Assembly (NCBI GenBank): GCA_026398835.1
Contig: JAPLSD010000130.1
Coordinates: 1-5,636, forward strand
Direction: 5' to 3'
DNA: 5,636 nt
Source of the DNA: Pseudomonas sp.
Lineage (GTDB): Bacteria > Pseudomonadota > Gammaproteobacteria > Pseudomonadales > Pseudomonadaceae
Every line of letters begins with the position of its first letter. The stretch's first letter is position 1. This document shows positions 1 to 5,636 of the stretch, in pieces. The notes beneath the pieces are model-generated. The model did no database searches. It worked only from the letters and a program-made list of their open reading frames with translations, and was not told the origin of the DNA. The position numbers and the translations under genes were made by a program.

Positions 1-125
1 TAGTCCAGCGCCAGAACCCGGTCCTGAGCCGATGGGCCTTTGAACAGGCGGATCAGGGTCAGGGCCATGGCCACGGAAAAAATGAACAGACTCAGCAGAG
101 TCGCATTCGAGAGCAGGGCGCTCAT
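1..125 (-). CDS. mrpF: Na+/H+ antiporter subunit MrpF (PhaF/MnhF/ShaF), N-terminal part, cut by window edge
   Basis: This is the start of the small MrpF subunit of the Mrp cation/proton antiporter, an inner-membrane protein usually of about 90 residues; only 41 complete codons lie in the window. The visible part has one hydrophobic segment (about residues 8-25) followed by the family signature: R26, G30-P31, D35-R36 and the VLALD stretch ending at D41. The D35-R36 pair sits where MrpF proteins carry a conserved Asp-Arg. The ATG at 125-123 overlaps the mrpE stop in an ATGA and is preceded by a GGAGA Shine-Dalgarno (133-137) at 7 nt, so the start is well supported. The last two bases (TA) begin codon 42, which must be TAC/TAT for the frame to continue; this cannot be checked here. 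mrpG is expected downstream. Confidence 0.93.
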   Translation of the reverse strand, partial: MSALLSNATLLSLFIFSVAMALTLIRLFKGPSAQDRVLALD

Positions 126-610
126 TCGAAAATCTCCATCAATGGACGCTCGTAGGTCGCCTTGAAGTGCTGGATAAACTGCGCTTCGTCATCCAGATCG
201 AACACGTGCAGCAGCAAGACGCTGCGGTCCAGCGCCAGCTCCGACCAGACCGTGCCGGGAATCACCGTGGTGATCATCGACAGCGCGGCCAGGCCATTGG
301 CATCACGCAGGTCCAGCGGCACCTTGATGAACCTTGCGCGCGGCTCCCTTCGCCCAGCATTCAACACGCCCCAGGCGACGGCGATGTTGGACACCAACAC
401 ATCGCGACCGATCAGAAATAACAACCGCACAATCACCCCGGGCCGGCGAATGCGGATCGGCAGCGGCCGCAACGGTTTCATCATCAACGGCGCGGCAAAC
501 CCGAGCACGGCACCGAGCAGCAGGTTGCCGGGACTGACGGACAGGTTCAACACCAACCACAACAGCCACAGCGCCAACGATAACCAGGGTGCGGGGAACA
601 GACGCTTCAT
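122..610 (-). CDS. mrpE: Na+/H+ antiporter subunit MrpE (PhaE/MnhE/ShaE)
   Basis: This encodes the 162-residue MrpE subunit of the Mrp antiporter complex, a normal length for the family. The N-terminal half has hydrophobic segments at about residues 8-24 and 27-44, a basic loop (R47-R56, with several Arg and Pro), and a third segment at about 58-84. The rest is a soluble, probably cytoplasmic domain with the family motif around residues 113-126, centred on P118-G119-T120 and followed by the LLLHVFD strand (132-138). MrpE is thought to help assemble or stabilise the complex, and the PGT region has been reported as functionally important in Bacillus Mrp. The ATG at 610-608 overlaps the mrpD stop (ATGA) and has a strong GGAGGT site (617-622) 6 nt upstream. 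The stop overlaps the mrpF start in the same way. Nothing is truncated or unusual. Confidence 0.95.
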   Translation of the reverse strand: MKRLFPAPWLSLALWLLWLVLNLSVSPGNLLLGAVLGFAAPLMMKPLRPLPIRIRRPGVIVRLLFLIGRDVLVSNIAVAWGVLNAGRREPRARFIKVPLDLRDANGLAALSMITTVIPGTVWSELALDRSVLLLHVFDLDDEAQFIQHFKATYERPLMEIFE

Positions 611-2292
611 GGTTGCACCTCCAGCAGCGCGGCTTTGGCTTCCGGGCTCGGCACCGTGCGCGTGCCCAGCACTGCCATGACGTATTGCTGCGGGTCATTC
701 AGGGTATCGGCAGCGGCCTGGGTATAGCGCAGCAGCGGTTCGGCCTTGAAGGTCAGCAGAATGCTCAAACCCAGCAGGGCGATGATCGGCACGCATTCCA
801 GGCGCCGCAGTAGCGGCGACGGGCGCTCCTTGGGTGTCCAGAAGCGTTGGATGCCCATACGAGAGAAGGCGATCAGCGAAGCCAGCCCGGAGAGGATCAG
901 CAAAGCGAGCAAGCCCCAGGCGGCATTCGATACAGGTTCGTCAGCGCCGTTGCCCAGACCCAACGGGTTGAGCAGGGCGTTGAGCAGGCTGAGTTTGCCG
1001 ATAAACCCGGACAGCGGCGGCATGCCGATAATCAGCAGGGCGCAGGCAATGAAGCTCAAGCCGAGAAAGGCCATGGTCCAGGGAATCACCTGGCCGACCA
1101 CGGCTTTTTGTTCGTCATCGAGGTTGGTGCCTTTGGGTGGCTGCAAGGATTTCTGCGGTCGCGGGATGATCTCGCCTTCATAGTCCAGCGGTATTTCATT
1201 GGCCGAGCGCGAACGCTCGATCAGCTCCGCCAGCAGGAACAGCGCGCTCAACGCCAGGGTCGAGCTGACCATATAGAACAGCGCACCGGCTGTGAGGCTC
1301 GGTTGGGCGAAACCGACGGCTGACAACAGAATCCCCGCCGACACCAGAATGCTCAGGCTCGCCATGCGTTCCAGCCGTTGCGCGGCGATGATCGCCAGCG
1401 CCGCGCAGACGATCGTCGCCATGCCGCCATAGATCAGCCAGTCACCGCCAAAGTACGCCGACGCGCCGGCTTGCCCGGAGAACAGCAAGGTCCACAACCG
1501 CAGCAAGGTATACACACCGACCTTGGTCATGATCGCGAACATCGCCGCCACCGGCGCGCTGGCCGCGGAGTAGGCCGGCACCAGCCAGAAGTTCAGCGGC
1601 CACATGCCGGCCTTGGCCAGAAACGCCACGGCGAGAATCGCCGCACCGGCGTGCAGCAGGCCGCGATCGGCTTGCGGCACCAACGGGATCTTCAGCGCCA
1701 GGTCGGCCATGTTCAGGGTGCCGGTGACGCCGTAGATCAACGCCGCGCCAATCAGGAACAGCGAGGAGGCCAGCAGGTTGATCGAAATGTAATGCAGGCC
1801 CGACGACACCCGCGCCCGACCCGAACCGTGCAGGATCAGCCCGTAGGAGGCGGCCAGCAGCACTTCGAAAAACACGAACAGGTTGAACAGATCGGCAGTC
1901 AGGAAGGCGCCGTAAAGGCCCATCAACTGGATCTGGAACAGCGCGTGGAAACTCGAACCGGCACCATCCCAGCGGGCCATGGCGAACAGCAGGGCGCAGA
2001 CGCCAATAATTCCGGTCAGCACCAGCATCAGCGCCGACAGACGATCGACCACCAGCACGATACCGAACGGCATCTGCCAGTTGCCCGGCAGGTACACACC
2101 GATGGAGCCGGGCACGCCTGTATGCTGGGTCCACTGCAACAGCAGCACCGAAATCCCCAGGCCCAGCACGCTCGAAAACAGGTTGAGCCGGGCTTTGAGC
2201 GGTCGGTGTTTTTCACCGAGCATCAGCATCAGGGCGGCCGTCAACAAGGGCAGCAGAATCGGTGCGGCGATCAGATGGGGCATCCAGCTCAT
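607..2292 (-). CDS. mrpD: Na+/H+ antiporter subunit MrpD (PhaD/MnhD/ShaD), NuoM/NuoN-like
   Basis: This encodes the 561-residue MrpD, one of the two large ion-translocating subunits, homologous to complex I NuoL/M/N. It is almost wholly hydrophobic, with about 14 predicted membrane helices and the proton-antiporter domain over about residues 75-480. Visible signature residues are E143 in FFEVLLAAS, K227 in FLAKAGMWP, K257 in MTKVGVY and K433 in SGFIGKLSLL; E143 and K227 match the Glu/Lys pair essential in Bacillus MrpD. The stretch matching MrpA's H/H/K helix (about 336-352, containing VSSTLALSA) has no His or Lys. A polar loop of about 45 residues (358-402) and a hydrophilic tail (about 522-561) follow. 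The ATG overlaps the mrpC stop (ATGA), with GGGAG (2301-2305) 8 nt upstream; a second Met at codon 4 is possible but fits the Shine-Dalgarno less well. Confidence 0.96.
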   Translation of the reverse strand: MSWMPHLIAAPILLPLLTAALMLMLGEKHRPLKARLNLFSSVLGLGISVLLLQWTQHTGVPGSIGVYLPGNWQMPFGIVLVVDRLSALMLVLTGIIGVCALLFAMARWDGAGSSFHALFQIQLMGLYGAFLTADLFNLFVFFEVLLAASYGLILHGSGRARVSSGLHYISINLLASSLFLIGAALIYGVTGTLNMADLALKIPLVPQADRGLLHAGAAILAVAFLAKAGMWPLNFWLVPAYSAASAPVAAMFAIMTKVGVYTLLRLWTLLFSGQAGASAYFGGDWLIYGGMATIVCAALAIIAAQRLERMASLSILVSAGILLSAVGFAQPSLTAGALFYMVSSTLALSALFLLAELIERSRSANEIPLDYEGEIIPRPQKSLQPPKGTNLDDEQKAVVGQVIPWTMAFLGLSFIACALLIIGMPPLSGFIGKLSLLNALLNPLGLGNGADEPVSNAAWGLLALLILSGLASLIAFSRMGIQRFWTPKERPSPLLRRLECVPIIALLGLSILLTFKAEPLLRYTQAAADTLNDPQQYVMAVLGTRTVPSPEAKAALLEVQP

Positions 2293-2633
2293 TCTTTAGG
2301 CTCCCGGCCATCCACATGGTCGGTACCGGTCAGGCCCCGGGAGGCCAGCAGCACCACCAGAAACAACGCGGTCATGGCGAAGCTGATGACGATGGCGGTC
2401 AACACCAGGGCTTGCGGCAGCGGGTCGGTGTAGTGCAACAGATCCTGCGTCACGCCGTCCTTGATGATCGGCTCCTTGCCAATAAACAGGCTGCCCATGC
2501 TGAAAATGAACAGGTTGACCCCGTAGGACAGCAGGCACAGGCCCATGACGACCTGAAACGTCCGTGGGCGCAGCACCAGCCAGACCCCGGAAGCTGCCAG
2601 CACCCCAATGGCAATTGCGATGACTTCTTCCAT
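2289..2633 (-). CDS. mrpC: Na+/H+ antiporter subunit MrpC (PhaC/MnhC/ShaC), NuoK-like
   Basis: This encodes the 114-residue MrpC, homologous to complex I NuoK, the typical family length. Three membrane helices are visible at about residues 4-21, 27-50 and 73-97, with a polar loop (51-72) and a hydrophilic C-terminal tail rich in Asp, Arg, Glu and Lys. The strongest signature is DPLPQALVLTAIVI at 70-83, with the conserved P71, P73, Q74 and T79; the LLSYGVN motif (34-40) is also typical. In the complex MrpC sits beside the large antiporter subunits and is needed for ion exchange. The ATG at 2633-2631 shares one base with the mrpA stop (TGATG), and AGGAG (2641-2645) lies 7 nt upstream, so the start is firm. 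The stop overlaps mrpD by 4 bases. Nothing is odd about it. Confidence 0.96.
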   Translation of the reverse strand: MEEVIAIAIGVLAASGVWLVLRPRTFQVVMGLCLLSYGVNLFIFSMGSLFIGKEPIIKDGVTQDLLHYTDPLPQALVLTAIVISFAMTALFLVVLLASRGLTGTDHVDGREPKE

Positions 2634-5551
2634 CAGGTGGCTCCTGGCGTAGCAACGGGTTTGGGCTGGCTGCTCGGTTTATGGCCACGCACCGATTGGT
2701 GGGCCAGGGCGGTGAGGATCAGCAGCGTCGAACCGACCACCACGGCGTACACGCCGATGTCGAAGAACAGGGCGCTGGCGATATGGATGTCGCCCACTAT
2801 CGGCAGTTCGAAATGCCAGGTGTGGGTGGTCAGGAACGGATAACCCACCGCCATCGCCCCCAACCCGGTGACGGTGGCGAACAGCAGCCCGGTGCCCATC
2901 CAGCGCACCGGCCGCAGGCTCATCTGCGCCTCGACCCATTGGGTGCCAGCGACCATGTATTGCAGGATGAACGCCACCGACATCACCAGCCCGGCCACGA
3001 AACCGCCGCCCGGTTGGTTATGCCCACGCATAAACAGGTAGAACGACACCACCAGGGCAATCGGCAGCAACAGCCGCACCAGCACCGCCGGAACCATCAT
3101 AAAGCCCAGTGCGGTGTCGCTGGCATGGCGCGGGTTGACCAGATCGGTCACCACGTCGGGCGCCAGCAGACGCTGCTGAGCCGGCAGCTGCATGCTTTCC
3201 TTGGGCGGGCGGAAGCGTCGCAACAGGGCAAACACGGTCAGGGCAACGGCCGCGAGCACGGTGATTTCGCCGAGGGTGTCGAAGCTACGGAAGTCCACCA
3301 GCATCACGTTGACCACGTTGCTGCCACCGCCTTCCGGCAGTGCGCGACTGAGGTAGAACGAGGAGATGTCATTGGGGGTCTGACGGGTCAGCATGGCGTA
3401 GGACAACAACGCCATGCCGCCACCGACCACCGTCGACAGCAGTAAGTCGCGCAGGCGACGCACCCGCGCTTTACGCAGGCTGCCTGGCAGCGGCGAGACG
3501 TCTTCGATCCGCCGTGGCAACCAGCGCAGGCCGAGCAAGATCAGCACCGTAGTCACCACTTCGACCACCAGTTGGGTCAAGGCCAGGTCCGGCGCCGAGA
3601 ACCAGACGAAGGTCACGCAGGTCATCAAGCCGCAGACACTGACCATGGTCAGGGCTGCAAGACGGTGATACTTGGCTTGCCAGGCGGCGCCGAGGGCGCA
3701 GGCAATCGCCAGCAGCCAGAGGGTAACGAACACGATCGAACCCGGAATCTTCGGTCGATCCCCCCAGCTCAGGCTGCTGTGGAGCATCGGGATCAACCCG
3801 GCGAGCACCGCCATCAGCACCAACAGGAACAGTTGGGTTTGCAGACGCTTGGTGCTGACCCGCCGCTCGATGCGTCGGGCCATGCGCACCATGATCACCA
3901 GGCTGCGCTCGAACATCCGCTTGCCATCGAAGTAACTGATGATCGGCGGGCGGTTGAAACGCCCGCGCTTGAGCTGATTGCGCAACAGCAGGTAGAGCAC
4001 GATGCCGCCAGACATGGCGATCAGACTCATAATCATCGGCGCGTTCCAGCCGTGCCAGATGGCCAGGCTGTACTCGGGCAGCGTGCCGCCGACCACCGGC
4101 AAAGCGGCCGCTGCCAGCAGCGGACCGATCACCTGGGCCGGGAAAATACCCACCACCAGGCACGTGAACACCAGCAACTCGACCGGCGCGCGCATCCAGC
4201 GTGGCGGTTCATGTGGGGTATGGGGAAGGTCAGTGGCGGTTGGGCCGAAGAACACGTCGACCGTGAAGCGCAGAGAATAGGCGACGCTGAAAGTGCCGGC
4301 GATGGTGGCGATCACCGGCAGGGACATTTCGACCCAGGCGGTGGCGGAAATGAACACGGTTTCGGCGAAGAACATCTCTTTCGACAGGAACCCGTTGAGC
4401 AGCGGCACGCCGGCCATCGAGGCGCTGGCGACCATGGCCAGGGTCGCGGTGAACGGAATCAGCCGGATCAAACCACTGAGTTTACGGATGTCGCGGGTGC
4501 CGCTTTCGTGGTCGATGATGCCGGCGGCCATGAACAACGAGGCCTTGAAAGTGGCGTGGTTGAGAATGTGGAACACTGCAGCGACGGCGGCCAGCGGGCT
4601 GTTCAGGCCCAGCAGTAATGTGATCAGGCCCAGGTGGCTGATGGTCGAGTAGGCGAGCAGCCCCTTGAGGTCGTTCTGGAACATCGCGCAGTAGGCGCCC
4701 AGCAACAGGGTGCAGGCGCCAGCACCGCCGACGATATAGAACCATTCTTCGCTGCCGGAAAGTGATGGCCAAAGCCGTGCCAGAAGGAATACCCCGGCTT
4801 TGACCATGGTTGCCGAGTGCAGATAAGCCGAGACCGGTGTCGGTGCGGCCATGGCGTGGGGAAGCCAGAAATGGAAGGGGAACTGTGCGCTTTTGCTCAA
4901 GGCGCCGATCAGAATCAGCGGAAGCAGAACCGGGTAAAGGGCGTGGGCGCGGATCAGGTCACCGGCAGCGAGCACTTTGTCCAGGTCGTAGCTGCCGACG
5001 ACATGGCCGAGCAGCATCACCCCCGCCAGCAGGCACAAGCCACCCGCTCCGGTCACCATCAACGCCATATAAGCGCCACGGCGGGCGTCGGCGCGGTGGT
5101 GCCAATAGCCAATCAACAGGAACGAGAACAGGCTGGTCAGTTCCCAGAAAAATACGATTTGAATCAGATTGCCGGAGATCACCAGCCCGAGCATGGCGCC
5201 CATAAAGGCCAGGAAAAACGCAAAGAAGCGCGGCACCGGGTCTTCCGGTGACATGTAATAGCGCGCGTAGAGCGACACCAGCGTACCGATGCCCAGCACG
5301 AGTATCGAGAACAGCCAGGCGAAACCGTCCATGCGCAGGACGAAATTCAAGCCCAGGCTAGGCAGCCAGAAGAACTCTTCGCGAATCACACCGCCGTGGG
5401 CGATCTGCGGGTAGAGCATGGCGACTTGTATCGTGCCGATCAGTGCAACCAGACCGGCCAGAAGGGATTCAGTGTTACGCGCGTTGTGCGGCAGCAAGGC
5501 CGCCAGACAGCTACCGATAAAAGGCAGAAGCAGTAGAACTATCAGGGACAT
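2633..5551 (-). CDS. mrpA: Na+/H+ antiporter subunit A fused to subunit B (MrpA-MrpB; PhaAB/ShaA)
   Basis: This encodes a 972-residue fusion of the largest antiporter subunit with MrpB. Residues 1-520 are the NuoL-like region: the antiporter N-domain around 68-115, then the core with E137 (FFWELTS), K220 (ALSKSAQFP), H227, K251, K296, H328/H332/K336 and K391. E137, K220, H227 and K296 sit a constant three positions before the functionally important Bacillus MrpA E140, K223, H230 and K299, as I recall them. A basic stretch (523-570) precedes an MbhD-like part (about 608-680, D655 and E664 in APDLALTQLVVE) and an MbhE-like part (about 700-780, VDFRSFDTLGE at 752-762). Residues about 810-950 are an MnhB domain with RGHNQPGGGF (842-851). 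The N-terminus is fixed: a TAG lies in frame two codons upstream, and the first helix begins at once. Its Shine-Dalgarno is weak. This is the first gene of the operon. Confidence 0.97.
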   Translation of the reverse strand: MSLIVLLLLPFIGSCLAALLPHNARNTESLLAGLVALIGTIQVAMLYPQIAHGGVIREEFFWLPSLGLNFVLRMDGFAWLFSILVLGIGTLVSLYARYYMSPEDPVPRFFAFFLAFMGAMLGLVISGNLIQIVFFWELTSLFSFLLIGYWHHRADARRGAYMALMVTGAGGLCLLAGVMLLGHVVGSYDLDKVLAAGDLIRAHALYPVLLPLILIGALSKSAQFPFHFWLPHAMAAPTPVSAYLHSATMVKAGVFLLARLWPSLSGSEEWFYIVGGAGACTLLLGAYCAMFQNDLKGLLAYSTISHLGLITLLLGLNSPLAAVAAVFHILNHATFKASLFMAAGIIDHESGTRDIRKLSGLIRLIPFTATLAMVASASMAGVPLLNGFLSKEMFFAETVFISATAWVEMSLPVIATIAGTFSVAYSLRFTVDVFFGPTATDLPHTPHEPPRWMRAPVELLVFTCLVVGIFPAQVIGPLLAAAALPVVGGTLPEYSLAIWHGWNAPMIMSLIAMSGGIVLYLLLRNQLKRGRFNRPPIISYFDGKRMFERSLVIMVRMARRIERRVSTKRLQTQLFLLVLMAVLAGLIPMLHSSLSWGDRPKIPGSIVFVTLWLLAIACALGAAWQAKYHRLAALTMVSVCGLMTCVTFVWFSAPDLALTQLVVEVVTTVLILLGLRWLPRRIEDVSPLPGSLRKARVRRLRDLLLSTVVGGGMALLSYAMLTRQTPNDISSFYLSRALPEGGGSNVVNVMLVDFRSFDTLGEITVLAAVALTVFALLRRFRPPKESMQLPAQQRLLAPDVVTDLVNPRHASDTALGFMMVPAVLVRLLLPIALVVSFYLFMRGHNQPGGGFVAGLVMSVAFILQYMVAGTQWVEAQMSLRPVRWMGTGLLFATVTGLGAMAVGYPFLTTHTWHFELPIVGDIHIASALFFDIGVYAVVVGSTLLILTALAHQSVRGHKPSSQPKPVATPGAT
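2702..3125 (-). other. MrpB (MnhB) domain within the mrpA gene
   Basis: This marks the C-terminal MnhB domain, about residues 810-950 of the fusion. Gram-positive operons encode this subunit as a separate mrpB gene of about 140 residues. The domain begins after a polar stretch (residues 781-810) and opens with a helix (about 821-841). The hallmark GHNQPGGGF loop (843-851) follows, then three further helices at about 851-868, 885-905 and 921-949. The protein ends in a short hydrophilic tail rich in Pro, Ser and Lys. No separate mrpB frame exists between mrpA and mrpC. The reading frame is continuous, so this is a true fusion and not a frameshift artefact. The boundaries are approximate. Confidence 0.85.
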
Positions 5552-5581
5552 AGGCTTCTAATCTGCGGAAGTTTGTGAGGG

Positions 5582-5610
5582 ATCATACGTGCCGGGTCCC
5601 GGATCACCAA
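5582..5610 (-). promoter_or_regulatory. Candidate sigma-70 promoter of the mrp operon
   Basis: Reading the minus strand, TATGAT (5587-5582) is a five-of-six match to the -10 consensus. TTGGTG (5610-5605) lies 17 nt upstream with the TTG half of a -35 box. Transcription would start near 5575, giving a leader of only about 24 nt before the mrpA ATG. The -35 is poor (three of six) and there is no extended -10, so the promoter would be weak or activator-dependent. This is inference from sequence only; a promoter further upstream, outside the window, is not excluded. Confidence 0.4.
5592..5602. repeat. 11-bp palindrome CCGGG-T-CCCGG in the promoter spacer
   Basis: Perfect 5-bp inverted arms are separated by one base. 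The palindrome lies inside the 17-nt spacer of the candidate promoter. It could be an operator or chance in G+C-rich DNA; the arms are short. Confidence 0.4.
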
Positions 5611-5627
5611 CTGCCAAGCTGTGGCAG
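5611..5627. repeat. Inverted repeat CTGCCA-N5-TGGCAG upstream of the mrp operon
   Basis: Perfect 6-bp arms flank a 5-base loop (AGCTG). No T-run follows on either strand, so it is not a convincing intrinsic terminator. On the minus strand it is preceded by TGTAGGATC. The TGTAGGA start followed by a hairpin recalls Pseudomonas REP elements, but the window ends here. It may equally be a regulator binding site just upstream of the -35 box. Confidence 0.45.
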
Positions 5628-5636
5628 GATCCTACA

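Noticed and set aside
1442..2134. 230-codon minus-strand frame inside mrpD
   Set aside because: An out-of-frame reading of mrpD with Arg/Ala/Gly-rich translation; the in-frame protein carries all the family motifs.
1378..2433. 351-codon open frame on the plus strand opposite mrpD and mrpC
   Set aside because: Its translation is rich in Gln, Arg, His and Gly with no hydrophobic core or recognisable domain. It lies opposite two well-conserved genes and is explained by G/C third-position bias.
2681..3445. 254-codon open frame on the plus strand opposite the MrpB part of mrpA
   Set aside because: Gln/His-rich shadow of a conserved coding region; no family resemblance.
3572..4618. 348-codon open frame on the plus strand opposite mrpA
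   Set aside because: Same low-complexity Gln/His/Gly/Arg composition as other antisense shadows, with no supporting Shine-Dalgarno or domain.
2633..5551. Complex I nuoL or hydrogenase (Hyf/Mbh) gene instead of mrpA
   Set aside because: The MnhB domain and the neighbouring mrpC-D-E-F genes are specific to Mrp-type antiporters, and no hydrogenase or NADH dehydrogenase catalytic subunits are present.
5611..5627. Intrinsic terminator for an upstream gene
   Set aside because: The stem is only 6 bp and no T-run follows on either strand.

Overview
The window holds most of one operon on the minus strand. It encodes a multisubunit Na+(K+)/H+ antiporter of the Mrp/Mnh/Pha/Sha (CPA3) family. Read in the direction of transcription, from high to low coordinates, it has a short promoter region (5552-5636), a fused mrpA-mrpB gene (2633-5551), mrpC (2289-2633), mrpD (607-2292), mrpE (122-610) and the first 41 codons of mrpF (1-125, cut by the window edge). 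mrpG would be expected just outside the window. No intergenic stretch exceeds 300 bases, and I see no RNA genes, insertion sequences, CRISPR arrays or other mobile elements.

The organism is most likely a gammaproteobacterium of the genus Pseudomonas. Reasons: high G+C with strong G/C third-position preference (which produces long shadow reading frames opposite the genes), the six-gene order with mrpB fused to mrpA (the ShaACDEFG layout known in P. aeruginosa), and recognisable Pseudomonas-like protein sequence. A 'TGTAGGA'-plus-hairpin sequence at the right edge also resembles Pseudomonas REP elements, but only weakly. The species cannot be fixed from this window.

The products form one inner-membrane complex. 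MrpA and MrpD are the large ion-translocating subunits, homologous to complex I NuoL/NuoM/NuoN, and MrpC is homologous to NuoK. The C-terminal parts of MrpA resemble the MbhD/MbhE and MrpB modules. MrpE and MrpF are small membrane subunits needed for assembly or activity. The complex exchanges cytoplasmic Na+ and/or K+ for external protons and supports pH homeostasis and salt tolerance. Every gene junction overlaps (TGATG at A/C, ATGA at C/D, D/E and E/F), which suggests translational coupling and fixed stoichiometry.

This is a conserved housekeeping/stress operon rather than a new system. The points worth a second look are the compact leader with repeats around a candidate promoter, the weak ribosome-binding site of the first gene, the A-B fusion, and an MrpD that lacks the charged residues seen at the matching position of MrpA.
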